Shown: positions 27,997-37,419, counted from the stretch's first letter. The stretch is 64,000 nt of DNA from Sphingobacteriales bacterium (GCA_016700115.1 CP064999.1:3844001-3908000); one strand, 5' to 3'. The notes: a model not told the origin generated them from the sequence alone. Program-made: numbers and translations.

Positions 27997-30147
27997 TTAT
28001 TTTTTAATTCCAAGAATTGCCGGAATATCCCAGATATTTTCATAAAACGGTCCCCACCGGTTGTGTTTAGCCTGCAATTCTTCCCGTTTCCAGAAAAACA
28101 GTTCGTGGGCGGTAAACAGATATCCGAACTGATAGACGGTTTTGCTTTTTTTAGGCATACACAGGTCTTCCAATGGATAGCGATATTTTTTTTCCATGTG
28201 TCTGACCAATTCGATGGCTTGATTTCTGAAAGTTTGGGCTTGGTCTAAAAAGGCGGCAGACGGCAAACCGGTTTGGGAAATTGAATGCTGCTCCAATCGT
28301 CTGTATATAAGGTATAGCAGGGTGGAACGCCGGTGTTTTGCCCGTAGCTGAACTACGTCCAGTGCTGTTTTTATTTCGTCAAAAAACGGGTTTTGGTTCA
28401 GGGAATCTTGCCGGAGTTCATCAAAGCCGGCAGTCAGGTTTTCATACTTTTGAATAAAAGTATCGAGCAAGGCGATATCTGAGGCGAGCAATTTTTGTAA
28501 AAAACCGGCATCCGATTTTCGGGACAACCAGCGATATTGCCAATCGGGACGGGGCTGAAACTGAAGTCTGAACTGCTCAAAAGGCAATTCGTCCGAAACC
28601 GTTTGGACGGCGAGGTATTGAATCAGATTTTTATCGCGGATAAAAGAATTATGCAATTCCAGACAATCATTCAGGAACCGGGTTTGATGTTCGTTTTCGG
28701 TCAGACGAAAAAAGTATCCGGTAAAATCGGGTACTAAGGCATTACCGTTCACCGAGGTTTCCCAACACCAGTTGGCAATGCTCCAGTCAATCAGCCAGTA
28801 GCCCCATTCCCATCCGCTGCTGAAGGTGATATGTCCGTCAATGCCGAGGCTATGGGTGTATAAAATATCCGAAAGACGGGCACTGAGGTAGGTGGGAAAA
28901 AACAAGGGGATGGAAATGTCAAAATTAACCCAATAGGCAGATTCGGGGAAATACCAGGTTTCGCGTTTGGACATTTCCTTTTTAAGGGCATCTCTGAGAT
29001 GAAACAAGTTTTTGTTTTGGTAAACGGGCGCAATCCCGTCATTCAATCCGTAAAACATGACCGTATGAACAAAAATACCCCGAAGGCTGTCGGCAAAAAC
29101 CGGTTCGTTTTCAAACAGATGTTTCCGGCTGTTATCGTTGAGCATTTCTTCCTTTTTCACGACGTGCATCCGGCTCACGAGTTTGCAATCCTGGTCTAAA
29201 AGTTTCCGGTGCAATAAACTAAGGAGTTCATTTTTCTTTTTGGTGTTTCCGGCCGAAAATTCGGTAGCCGAAAACTCGACATTCCAGACATCCCAGGGGA
29301 TTTGGAGTAAAACTTCGACATTGCGGGACAATTGTTTTTCTTTTTTCTCAAAAGAAAAAGGAGGGGTTTGATACAATTGAAAAGCCTTTTGCTGAAGCAT
29401 ATTGAGGGATAAATCCAACCCGGCAAAGACCCCTCTGAGGTGCATATAGTTTACCAAACGGGCGGCATGAGGCATCCATCGTTCTAAATCTACGGAATTG
29501 AGCAAATTAAATTCGAAGTAATTCTGTCTGTTTCTGACCAACCAGTCAATGTATTCTCTGACCATTTCCCAGGCACCGTTAATTTCCGGGTTTAACAGGG
29601 CTTCTGCAAGTTCGGTGGGGTGCATGGTATGAAGGTGGAAACCCATTTTGTCAAAACGGGGCTTGCTTTCTAAGGTTAAAGGAGCGGGTAACTGCCATTG
29701 GGACAAATCGGGGATTTTTGTTTGGCGGGGATGGTAAAAAGAAAAGCCCAGCACATCTTGCAATAATCCGTAAAGGGCGGCACTAAGTCCGTGTATCGAG
29801 CGCACGTTCAACACGATGCGGTCAGGTTTGAGGTCAATCGAGTAACTAAGGTCATAGACCGGCATTTTTGACGGGTCTTTTTGAATAGTTTTGTCAAGCA
29901 CAAGCATTGCCAAAGGGTCTAAATCAATGACGATATCGTCCAAAGGATTTGCGGTCTTGTTGACTAAAAATCCGACTTTGGCAGCACTGAGCAAACCGGT
30001 CAAATCGGCGATTGTCAGGTTAAGTCCCTCGTTTTTCAAACAATCCTCAGGGACCCTGAGCACGAAGTTTTTACCTGAGGCAGTCAAAGTAGAAATTAAG
30101 AGTGCAGGCAAGAGGAACAGAAGGCAGAAGAGAACCGGTGTTTTCAT
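27997..30147 (-). CDS. Secreted glycoside-hydrolase-like protein (GH20/GH67-type N-terminal domain)
   Basis: 716 residues with a signal peptide (LFCLLFLLPALLISTLTASG). Residues about 30-160 resemble the non-catalytic domain found before GH20 and GH67 barrels; the segment IHGLSAALYGLLQDVLGFSF is the typical closing helix, and FYHPRQTKIP follows. Residues about 170-480 look like a TIM barrel of the DUF4838/GH-like kind (DKMGFHLHTMHP, EYIDWLVRNRQNYFEFN, WYFPESAYWVNFD). The C-terminal part is helical. I cannot name a substrate or point to a certain catalytic pair. The gene converges on the thioredoxin gene across the 105-bp array. Single-gene unit on the minus strand. Confidence 0.65.
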   Translation of the reverse strand: MKTPVLFCLLFLLPALLISTLTASGKNFVLRVPEDCLKNEGLNLTIADLTGLLSAAKVGFLVNKTANPLDDIVIDLDPLAMLVLDKTIQKDPSKMPVYDLSYSIDLKPDRIVLNVRSIHGLSAALYGLLQDVLGFSFYHPRQTKIPDLSQWQLPAPLTLESKPRFDKMGFHLHTMHPTELAEALLNPEINGAWEMVREYIDWLVRNRQNYFEFNLLNSVDLERWMPHAARLVNYMHLRGVFAGLDLSLNMLQQKAFQLYQTPPFSFEKKEKQLSRNVEVLLQIPWDVWNVEFSATEFSAGNTKKKNELLSLLHRKLLDQDCKLVSRMHVVKKEEMLNDNSRKHLFENEPVFADSLRGIFVHTVMFYGLNDGIAPVYQNKNLFHLRDALKKEMSKRETWYFPESAYWVNFDISIPLFFPTYLSARLSDILYTHSLGIDGHITFSSGWEWGYWLIDWSIANWCWETSVNGNALVPDFTGYFFRLTENEHQTRFLNDCLELHNSFIRDKNLIQYLAVQTVSDELPFEQFRLQFQPRPDWQYRWLSRKSDAGFLQKLLASDIALLDTFIQKYENLTAGFDELRQDSLNQNPFFDEIKTALDVVQLRAKHRRSTLLYLIYRRLEQHSISQTGLPSAAFLDQAQTFRNQAIELVRHMEKKYRYPLEDLCMPKKSKTVYQFGYLFTAHELFFWKREELQAKHNRWGPFYENIWDIPAILGIKK

Positions 30148-30211
30148 CCCGAATAGAATTTAGATGTTGCGGGGGTAAAAATAAGGACTGAAAACCGGTT
30201 GGAACAAAAAA

Positions 30212-30250
30212 ATAAAGCGGCTCATCTTTTTTAAGAGAGAGCCGCTTTTT
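30212..30250 (-). terminator. Rho-independent terminator of the sigma/anti-sigma/barrel operon
   Basis: AAAGCGGCTC (30214-30223) pairs perfectly with GAGCCGCTTT (30239-30248). It lies 30 bp past the stop at 30280. On the minus strand the stem runs into TTTATTTTTTTG. Confidence 0.87.
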
Positions 30251-30279
30251 GAAAAAAATTTTTTACTAATCAAGCAAGT

Positions 30280-31551
30280 TTAGAATGGTATGAGGCTGAT
30301 GCCGATATTCAGGGGTTGCAAATCAGGTCCCCTGTTGTCTTTAAACAAAGATTGAGGAGAGTAGTTTGTATAAAAATTGATAGGACCAATTCCGATAGTT
30401 CCGACAAATCCGTAGCGCAGTTTGTTGAGGTTGAAATCGTCCCGGACTTTGTCGTTGCCTTCTTCGTCGCTTTTTTGACGGGTATGAGCGCCGATTAACA
30501 AGCCGCCATAAACACCTGCGCCAATTCTGAAAGATTTTTTAGATTTTTTGGGATTGCTTTCGTAGCCGAACATCAATGGAATATTCATCACGGTAGTTAC
30601 CAGCTTGTTTTTCTTATAGTCCATATTTTCATTGACCAGAACTTCGAGCGGGTTCGTATTTTTAACTAAGGTAATCGGGTTGTCAAAGCTATAATTGCTG
30701 AAGTTAAAACCCAGCCCGTAAGAAATGTTGAGGTGGTTTTGAGCAAAACTAATTTTTTGTCTGAAAGCATGAAGGTTGTAATCTAAAGAACGTCCATAAC
30801 GCTGTTCAAAATTACTCAACTCGTCCGGCATGTTAAAAGAGCCGTTATTCAGATAGGTGCTTACGCCCATGTCAAACAAAATATACCGGGTTTTAATGCG
30901 GCTTTTTTTCTTCTCTTTATGGATAATCTCGTGAACGGCTTCTTCACTGTCAGGATGGGTGCGCACTTTAACCCGTACTCTGTCTTTTAATTCCTGTTCT
31001 TGCAACATCTCGAGTTCTCTTTGCAGTTCTTCCTGCGCTTCTTCCAGTTCGCGTTGTGCTTCTTCCATTTCGCGCTCGGCTTCTTCCATTTCTCGTTGAG
31101 CTTCTTCATTATTGAGGTCTTGTTGTTCCCTCATTCTGTTGAGTTGGTTTCTCAGCTCTTCTTTGGCGCGTTGCATTTGTCTTTGAGCTTCACGGAGTTG
31201 TTCTTCAATTTTGTTATGGTCAATATCTATGTCCACATTGATGTTTTCCAAACCTTTAAAGGCTTCCCGAATCGCTGCTTCAATTTCTTCACTAAGTTCA
31301 AAGTTGTCGGTATCTACGTTGATTTCAAGTTCTTCCTTTTCACCTTTAGCTTTTTTGTTTTTATCCACAATCTGTACTTTGATGGTTTTCCCTACATTGA
31401 TCACCGTAGTGTCTGAAGGAGGAGCGGCAGGAGGAACAGGGGGTTTCGCGACATCTGAAGGAGCAGGCGGAGGCGGAGGCGGCGTTGGGGCAACCTGTGC
31501 AACAACATAAATGTTGAACAAAACTAAGGCAGAAAAAATCAGGTTTTTCAT
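30280..31551 (-). CDS. Outer-membrane beta-barrel protein with proline-rich and coiled-coil regions
   Basis: 423 residues: a signal peptide (LIFSALVLFNIYVVAQ), a proline-rich stretch at about 22-48, then a strongly charged coiled coil at about 110-205 with repeated EEAQREMEEAERE-type heptads. A PorT-like barrel follows at about 215-423, with alternating strands and a terminal GISLIPF ending in phenylalanine. Last gene of the operon ECF sigma, anti-sigma, barrel, 18 bp after the anti-sigma gene. Inference: an envelope sensor or scaffold under control of the sigma factor, the periplasmic coiled coil bridging the periplasm. Confidence 0.75.
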   Translation of the reverse strand: MKNLIFSALVLFNIYVVAQVAPTPPPPPPAPSDVAKPPVPPAAPPSDTTVINVGKTIKVQIVDKNKKAKGEKEELEINVDTDNFELSEEIEAAIREAFKGLENINVDIDIDHNKIEEQLREAQRQMQRAKEELRNQLNRMREQQDLNNEEAQREMEEAEREMEEAQRELEEAQEELQRELEMLQEQELKDRVRVKVRTHPDSEEAVHEIIHKEKKKSRIKTRYILFDMGVSTYLNNGSFNMPDELSNFEQRYGRSLDYNLHAFRQKISFAQNHLNISYGLGFNFSNYSFDNPITLVKNTNPLEVLVNENMDYKKNKLVTTVMNIPLMFGYESNPKKSKKSFRIGAGVYGGLLIGAHTRQKSDEEGNDKVRDDFNLNKLRYGFVGTIGIGPINFYTNYSPQSLFKDNRGPDLQPLNIGISLIPF

Positions 31552-31569
31552 TTTAAAATTATTTAAAGG

Positions 31570-32583
31570 TTATTGATTGAATAAGTCTTTGAAAAATTGG
31601 TGCGTGTTGGAGTTAACAGAAAAGGAAAAGGTAATGGCCGGGTTGGCAATATTGGTTTTATCGGCATAAGATTCAGGGACTAAAGCATCCACCACCTGAG
31701 CAAATATGCTTTCTTCGTTGTCTTCTTTTTTCTCCGGCCGGGAGTTGTTTTTACGGTCAGAGATTTTTTTACCTACTGCTTTAGCCAGTTTATTGGCAAG
31801 TGCGATTTGTTCTTTATCCTCCTGATAAGATTCAGGCGTTTTTTCTAAAGCAGGCAGATAAGAGTTGGGTAAAAAAGCAAGTGTTCCGGCATTTTGGCGA
31901 TGTTCTTCGACTAATTTTGACGGAATAGAGGTCAGCAAAGCCGGGGAGTTAATGTTTGTACGTTGTTGAATTTCCGGCAATGGATTAGAAGGGTTTTGTA
32001 GGGTTAAGTTCTGATTGGAGAGTTGGTTGTTTTGAAGTTGTTTATTTTGAGATGGGGTAGAATTTCCTTTTGTTTGTACGGTTCGTTTAGCCGGTTTAGC
32101 GGGTTGAGTTTGTTTTTGGCTGGCGACTGAATTGTCTAAAGCCTCTACCGGAGTTGCTGTTTCAACCAAATCATTTTCGGGCTGTTTTTCTGAATTGATG
32201 ATCTCCTGGGCAGGAATATTGACGGCAACCGGAGGGATATTTAGAATGGGTTCGGTCAAAATTTGTTTTTTCATAACCAACCATCCGATTGAGAACAACA
32301 AAAAGGAAGCAGCCAAAGAATAGATTATAAACTTAGGGGCATGATTACCCCAGAAAGGAACGGTATGTTTAGGCTCTTCTTTTTTAAGCGAGTTTTTATT
32401 GGTAAAAACAATCTCCAAATCAGGAACTAAAACCGGCATATCGGCGGCAAGAAGATTAATTTCCTCTTCAATTTCAGGATGCAAAGCAAGAAACTCCTGA
32501 AATTGAATGACTACATTTTCGGGAAGGTTGCCTTCTAAATAATCGAGAATAAATTCTTCGTAATTATGGAGATTGATATTCAT
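31570..32583 (-). CDS. Anti-sigma factor-like membrane protein
   Basis: 337 residues. The N-terminal segment (NYEEFILDYLEGNLPE, FLALHPEIEEEINLL) is the cytoplasmic sigma-binding region typical of Bacteroidota anti-sigma factors. One membrane helix lies at about 86-108 (FIIYSLAASFLLFSIGWLV). The periplasmic part is low complexity, rich in Gln/Asn/Pro (KNKQLQNNQLSNQNL), and no known domain is visible. It sits between the sigma factor gene (45 bp upstream) and the barrel gene (18 bp downstream). The role follows mainly from gene order and the single membrane helix. Confidence 0.75.
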   Translation of the reverse strand: MNINLHNYEEFILDYLEGNLPENVVIQFQEFLALHPEIEEEINLLAADMPVLVPDLEIVFTNKNSLKKEEPKHTVPFWGNHAPKFIIYSLAASFLLFSIGWLVMKKQILTEPILNIPPVAVNIPAQEIINSEKQPENDLVETATPVEALDNSVASQKQTQPAKPAKRTVQTKGNSTPSQNKQLQNNQLSNQNLTLQNPSNPLPEIQQRTNINSPALLTSIPSKLVEEHRQNAGTLAFLPNSYLPALEKTPESYQEDKEQIALANKLAKAVGKKISDRKNNSRPEKKEDNEESIFAQVVDALVPESYADKTNIANPAITFSFSVNSNTHQFFKDLFNQ

Positions 32584-32628
32584 TTAAAATAGAGGATTTG
32601 AAATTTTGAGAGAATGGTTTAACCTGTT

Positions 32629-33120
32629 TTATTGTAAAATTTTATCATGACCGACTAAAAACTGCTGCATTTTTTGTCTTGCGCGATAGATATACACTTT
32701 CACCTGCGATTCGGAAAGTTCAGTAATCGTTGCGATTTCGTCATAAGCATAGCCTTCATAATCCCGCAACAAGAGCACCGATTTTTGAATTTCGCTGAGC
32801 ATGTTCAACCCATAATTCAGCAAGTCTTTCAGTTCAGAGGCAGGTTTTGCATAACTAATAGCTGCATCTTCTGCAAATTCTTCTGCATGTTCAATACGGT
32901 TGTTTTTTCGAATAAAGTCAATCATATTCTTATGCGCTACACTGAACAGAAAAGATTTGGCTTTTTCCATCATCACATTACCTATGTTTTTCCATAGAAT
33001 TTCAAAAGCATTCTGTACGATGTCTTCAGAGTCCGCTTCATTACGAAGGTTTTTCAGAATAAATCTGTACAGGCTATCCGAGTAAAGTTCTACGCAATTA
33101 TTGTACTCTTTAGTTGTCAT
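32629..33120 (-). CDS. ECF-type RNA polymerase sigma factor
   Basis: 163 residues, the usual ECF length. The region-2 helix is at residues about 10-75 (LYRFILKNLRNEADSEDIVQNAFEILWKN, split by the usual DxxDxxQ-like EDIVQ), and region 4 at about 105-160 (QKSVLLLRDYEGYAYDEIA, then SESQVKVYIYRARQKM). It directs polymerase to a small regulon and is probably held inactive by the membrane anti-sigma factor coded next. First gene of the three-gene operon. No exact housekeeping -7 box is seen upstream; autoregulation is possible. Confidence 0.88.
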   Translation of the reverse strand: MTTKEYNNCVELYSDSLYRFILKNLRNEADSEDIVQNAFEILWKNIGNVMMEKAKSFLFSVAHKNMIDFIRKNNRIEHAEEFAEDAAISYAKPASELKDLLNYGLNMLSEIQKSVLLLRDYEGYAYDEIATITELSESQVKVYIYRARQKMQQFLVGHDKILQ

Positions 33121-33219
33121 ACGGTTGTAAATCGAATAAGCATGGGATAAAGTTACAGCCCACTCAAAATTTTTTTAAATTTTTTTAACTATGCGAGGAA
33201 GAAGGTCTAAATACTAAAG

Positions 33220-33266
33220 AAAACACCGCAAACCCAGCATTTTAATTGCCTGATTTGCGGTGTGTT
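33220..33266 (-). terminator. Terminator of the ABC exporter operon
   Basis: ACACCGCAAA (33223-33232) pairs with TTTGCGGTGT (33254-33263), 30 bp beyond the stop at 33298. The minus-strand tail TTTTCTTT is moderately T-rich. Confidence 0.75.
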
Positions 33267-33297
33267 CAGAATGATACCGCCGAAAATTCACCTTATT

Positions 33298-35169
33298 TCA
33301 TACGGTCAGTTCTTCTTCTTCTTCAGCGTCTTCCATTTTGTTGATGGTTACTTCGCGTTTTAATTGTTTGGTATAAAGGTGATAATACATCCCCCTTTTT
33401 GCCATCAGGGTTTGGTGGTTACCTTCCTCAGCAATATTTCCTTCTTTGATAACCAATATCCGGTCGCAGTGTTTAATGGTCGAAAGCCGGTGAGCAATGA
33501 TTACCGAAGTTCGTCCTTTAATCATTTGTTCAATTCCGCTTTGAATTCTGGCTTCGGTTAAAGTATCCACCGATGAGGTGGCTTCGTCCATAATCAAAAT
33601 GCGGGGGTCAATAATTAAAGCTCTTGCAAAAGAGATGATTTGACGTTCACCCATCGAGAGGTTATCGCCGTTACTTTCCACTTTTTCATCAAGGCGATTG
33701 ATAAAACTTTCACCACCCACGAGGTTCAAGGCATAAATTACCTGTTCATCGGTTGCTTCAGGAATGGCATATTTCACATTATCGCGAATCGTGCCTTCAA
33801 AAAGGTGGGGAGTTTGCAAAACAATACCCAGTTGACGGTGCAAGCTATGTTGGGTTTTGCCGGTATAATCTTCCCCATCTATGGTGATAGTCCCGCTGTT
33901 TATCGGATAAAACCTGCAAATCAGATTCGCAATAGTAGATTTTCCGTGCCCGGTAGGTCCTACCAAAGCAATAGATTGTCCTGCTTTGATATGAAGGTTA
34001 AAGTTTTTCAACACCGGTTTGTCGGGATGGTAATGAAAAGTAACCTCCTTGAAAACGATTTCACCTTTAATCTTTTCAAAAGAAGTAGCATCGGGGGAGT
34101 CGGTAATTTCAGGTTGTTCGTCAATGAGTGAAAAAATCCTTTCACCTGCCGATAAACTGCCTTGCGCCAGTGCATAAAAGCGCGAAATATCTATAATTGG
34201 TATAAATATTTGGGTGGCATAACTGAAAAATGCGGTTAATGTTCCAATTGTAATCGCAGCGGGAACGGCTAAAACCATTTTCGCCCCGGCCAAAAGAACA
34301 AAAGCAGCCGCAGTAGAGCCTATAAGAATGACCATAGGAAAATACATTGCCGTATAATATGCTGCTTTATAGGAGGCAGTCCGCATTTTGTCGCTAACAT
34401 CGTTAAACTCATCGCTTACTCTTTTTTCCTGTGTGGTTACTTTATTGACCTCAATCCCATTGATATGCTCAGAATACGAAGCAGTTAGTTCGCTGTTCAG
34501 TTTACGGGCTTTTCGGGAAAAGTGCAAAATCAACATTCTGATTTTTATCGAGATAAAGAACAAAACAGGTAAAGAGAGCAATACAATAAGGGCAAGTTTC
34601 CAATTATAGAAAAACATAGCCCCAAGACAGGCAATAATCATCGTTATTCCCCAGATTACCTCCAGAAAACCCCATGAAATCAGTTCGGTTACCCGTTGAG
34701 TATCAGAGCTAATCCTCGAAAGCAGCCAACCGCTTGCTTGTTTGTCATAAAAAGAAAAAGATAATTCCTGTAAACGACCAAACATCTCCTTGCGCAATTC
34801 ATACATCACGGTTTCTTCAAGAAAACCGGCATTCCGGATAAAAACATAAACGCCGGCAACCTGAAATATGGCATTGATAAAAAACAAAGACACATAGTAT
34901 ATCAGTTGGCTGTACTCAACAACAGGAGTAATGCCTTTGCCTGAAGCCTCAACAGCGGTATTTACCGCAGGAACGATGGCATGGTCTAAAAAATTCATCC
35001 AGATTAAAGGGTAAATGGCATCGGTAATACCCACCAGCATGACCGAAGCCACAAAAACCCAGAAAATCTTTTTATGTCTGTAAGAATAAGTAAACAATCG
35101 GGATAAAAAGGGCCATAATGCGCCCTTCCCGGTAAATTCTTTTTCCTGAAATTGTTGGATATGTTCCAT
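33298..35169 (-). CDS. ABC exporter half-transporter, subunit with the intact catalytic glutamate
   Basis: 623 residues: a six-helix type IV exporter membrane domain at about 25-340, then a nucleotide-binding domain at about 360-600. Walker A is GPTGHGKST and Walker B is ILIMDEATSS with the catalytic Glu. The signature is LSMGE instead of LSGGQ. The H-loop is IIAHRLST. The partner coded 12 bp upstream has LSGGQ but Asp in place of Glu. Together they form one working and one degenerate ATP site, as in known heterodimeric exporters (TM287/288, BmrCD, TmrAB). Substrate unknown, probably a drug, lipid or peptide. Second gene of the pair. Confidence 0.92.
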   Translation of the reverse strand: MEHIQQFQEKEFTGKGALWPFLSRLFTYSYRHKKIFWVFVASVMLVGITDAIYPLIWMNFLDHAIVPAVNTAVEASGKGITPVVEYSQLIYYVSLFFINAIFQVAGVYVFIRNAGFLEETVMYELRKEMFGRLQELSFSFYDKQASGWLLSRISSDTQRVTELISWGFLEVIWGITMIIACLGAMFFYNWKLALIVLLSLPVLFFISIKIRMLILHFSRKARKLNSELTASYSEHINGIEVNKVTTQEKRVSDEFNDVSDKMRTASYKAAYYTAMYFPMVILIGSTAAAFVLLAGAKMVLAVPAAITIGTLTAFFSYATQIFIPIIDISRFYALAQGSLSAGERIFSLIDEQPEITDSPDATSFEKIKGEIVFKEVTFHYHPDKPVLKNFNLHIKAGQSIALVGPTGHGKSTIANLICRFYPINSGTITIDGEDYTGKTQHSLHRQLGIVLQTPHLFEGTIRDNVKYAIPEATDEQVIYALNLVGGESFINRLDEKVESNGDNLSMGERQIISFARALIIDPRILIMDEATSSVDTLTEARIQSGIEQMIKGRTSVIIAHRLSTIKHCDRILVIKEGNIAEEGNHQTLMAKRGMYYHLYTKQLKREVTINKMEDAEEEEELTV

Positions 35170-35181
35170 AAGATTGAAGTT

Positions 35182-36993
35182 TTAATTTAAAATTTCATTT
35201 TCGATGGCAACTTGTACCTGATAAATCTGGCGATAGAAACCATCTTCGTTCAAAAGTTCTTCGGGAGTTCCGAACTGGGCTACTTCACCTTTCTGCATCA
35301 CTAAAATATGGTCGGCATGATGAACAGAGGTTACGCGGTGAGCAATGATAAACAAAGTTTTGTTGCCGGTATATCCTGTAAGGGCTTGGTGAATATCATA
35401 TTCAGTTTCGGTATCAACGGCAGATGTTGCATCATCCAGGACAACAATATCAGGCGTTTCTAACAGGGTTCTTGCAAGGGTTACCCGTTGCTTTTGCCCG
35501 CCCGAAAGTGAAACCCCTTTTTCACCAACCATAGTTTCGTAGCCTTGCGGGAAAATGTGGATCATTTCATGAATACTGGCGGCCCTCGAGGCTTCAATCA
35601 ATTTTTCATCTTCAACATCAGGGTTGGTATAGGCAATATTCCTTTTAATAGTGGTTGAAAATAAAAAGGGCTTTTGCAAAACAACACCGATGCGATTTCT
35701 GAGAAACTGTTTATTGTATAGGTTCAGGTTGATGCCATCCAGCAAAATTTCACCCTTATCAGGCTCATAAAATCGGGTAAGCAAGGCTATGATGGTTGAT
35801 TTTCCGGCACCTGTTGGCCCCATAAGGGCAATTTTTTGCCCAGGGTTTACTTTGAAAGATACGTTTTTTAAAACAAAATCTTCACTGCCCGGATATTTGA
35901 ACCAAACGTTTCTAAACTCAACCTGTCCTTTAACTTTGTCCGAATCAATTCCTTTATAGTCTTCTTCAGGTGAGTCCATAATGCTTGAAAGCCGTTCGAT
36001 GGCTACTAAAGACATACTCATCTGGGAAATAACCCTGCCAATATTTCTCATTGGCCAACTTACCATGACAATATAAGAATAGAACGCCGTCAGTTCTCCA
36101 ATGGTGATGATTTGATTCAGAGCAAAATATCCGCCGGCAAGTATGGAAATAGTTATTTGAAGATGGAATACAAAATCCGACAAAGGCCAGAAAATGGCAT
36201 GAAGCTGGATATGCCGCAATCCTATTTTTAGTTTCGCCTGATTTTGTTTTTCAAATTTTTCGTTTTCTGCATCTTCACGGGCAAATGCTTTTACTACCCT
36301 GATGCCGCCAAGGTTTTCTTCAACAATAGAGGTCAATTTGTCTTGTTCAGCCTCGTGTTCCTCCCAAACTTTACTTTCGCGTTTAAAAAACACAAAAGAC
36401 TGGATGAAAATAACAGGTGCCAAACATATTGCGATGATTGCGTAGGTCGGATTCATGCCAAACATCATATAAAACGACATGAGAAATACCGTGCCCAATA
36501 AAACGACATCCACAACCTGAGTTCCGATAAAGCGTTTTACCGTATCCACATCTCCGGTACATCGTTGAATAAGTTCACCGGTAGTAGCGGTTATGTGAAA
36601 ACTCATCGGTAGTTTTTGCAAATGGGCAAACAGCAGATCTCTCAGCCTTTTAATGGCTTTTTCAGTGCTGTCGGCGGCTATAGCACTCGAAATAAACATG
36701 AGCGAACTTCTCAATAGCGCAATTGCGATATAAATCAGCGCTACATAAATCAGTATAATGGTGATGTTTGCCGGGTTAAAATCGGGTAATATGTTAAATA
36801 TAAATTTGCCAAAACGGTCGGTAACCTCTGAGTTGCCGGTTTGATACCAACTTATCACTCCGTCAATGGTGATTTGCAACACTTTAGGCTCCAACATCCT
36901 GAACAAGGTGGAGATGATCAATAATATAGCCGCAAGGAGGTAAAAAGGTTTCCATTTATGTAAAATGGAAAAAAGTTTGTAGAAGTTTTGCAT
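35182..36993 (-). CDS. ABC exporter half-transporter, subunit with degenerate Walker B
   Basis: 603 residues with the same layout as its neighbour: six membrane helices at about 15-320, nucleotide-binding domain at about 340-580. Walker A is GPTGAGKST and the signature is the canonical LSGGQ. Walker B is IVVLDDATSA, with Asp where the catalytic Glu should be, and the H-loop is IIAHRVTS. This complements the LSMGE/DE pattern of the 33298-35169 product. First gene of the operon, 12 bp before its partner. A terminator lies just upstream at 37041-37085, so the promoter must lie between it and 36993. Confidence 0.92.
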   Translation of the reverse strand: MQNFYKLFSILHKWKPFYLLAAILLIISTLFRMLEPKVLQITIDGVISWYQTGNSEVTDRFGKFIFNILPDFNPANITIILIYVALIYIAIALLRSSLMFISSAIAADSTEKAIKRLRDLLFAHLQKLPMSFHITATTGELIQRCTGDVDTVKRFIGTQVVDVVLLGTVFLMSFYMMFGMNPTYAIIAICLAPVIFIQSFVFFKRESKVWEEHEAEQDKLTSIVEENLGGIRVVKAFAREDAENEKFEKQNQAKLKIGLRHIQLHAIFWPLSDFVFHLQITISILAGGYFALNQIITIGELTAFYSYIVMVSWPMRNIGRVISQMSMSLVAIERLSSIMDSPEEDYKGIDSDKVKGQVEFRNVWFKYPGSEDFVLKNVSFKVNPGQKIALMGPTGAGKSTIIALLTRFYEPDKGEILLDGINLNLYNKQFLRNRIGVVLQKPFLFSTTIKRNIAYTNPDVEDEKLIEASRAASIHEMIHIFPQGYETMVGEKGVSLSGGQKQRVTLARTLLETPDIVVLDDATSAVDTETEYDIHQALTGYTGNKTLFIIAHRVTSVHHADHILVMQKGEVAQFGTPEELLNEDGFYRQIYQVQVAIENEILN

Positions 36994-37035
36994 AGTTGTG
37001 GTAGTTAATGTTGTGTTGATGTCATGTATTTAAAA

Positions 37036-37087
37036 GAAAAAACCGCAAACAATTTGTTGAGAAGTGTTTGCGGTTCTGAAACTTAAA
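37036..37087 (-). terminator. Terminator downstream of the 43-codon ORF
   Basis: AACCGCAAACA (37041-37051) pairs perfectly with TGTTTGCGGTT (37075-37085). On the minus strand the stem is followed by TTTTTTCTTTT. It ends no known longer gene, only the short ORF whose stop is at 37094. Its presence is the main sign that something on the minus strand is transcribed here. Confidence 0.85.
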
Positions 37088-37093
37088 GCTGAT

Positions 37094-37225
37094 TTACTTT
37101 GGCAAAAAAAGCCAATGTTCCCATCGCAAACCCATTACAACTACTGATTGAACATCAGTGTATTCTCTTGTCAGGGCAAAGGTGAAGTATGAAGGGAGTG
37201 CGATTTTTTGCATGTTTTTTACCAT
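37094..37225 (-). CDS. Possible small protein of 43 residues followed directly by a terminator
   Basis: The minus-strand frame starts ATG at 37225 and stops TAA at 37094. The product begins MVKNMQKIALPSYF, continues with TREYTDVQSVV and ends GLRWEHWLFLPK. A second ATG at 37213 would give 39 residues. The stop is 9 bp from a strong terminator stem, and no other gene on this strand can use that terminator. I do not recognise the family. There is no obvious ribosome-binding site, as is common in Bacteroidota. The short hairpin AATCCG...CGGATT lies just upstream. It may instead be a small RNA containing an incidental frame. Confidence 0.45.
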   Translation of the reverse strand: MVKNMQKIALPSYFTFALTREYTDVQSVVVMGLRWEHWLFLPK

Positions 37226-37411
37226 TTTAATAATCCGGAAGAACGGATTTGATTACTGAAAAGGCATCAGGAAAACAAAATAGACTGTAATCAAAAGTTT
37301 CCCGATTTGAAACATTTTACTAAAACCAAAACCATGTTTTAAAAGTTCCGCCCAAAGAAAAAAAATATGCACTTAACCCAAAATAATGCTGAAATCAACA
37401 CCGGACAACTT

Positions 37412-37419
37412 TATATTTG
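37412..37419 (+). promoter_or_regulatory. Bacteroidota -7 box upstream of the 37475 gene
   Basis: TATATTTG matches TAnnTTTG and lies 56 bp before the ATG at 37475. No clear -33 TTTG is seen. Confidence 0.5.
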
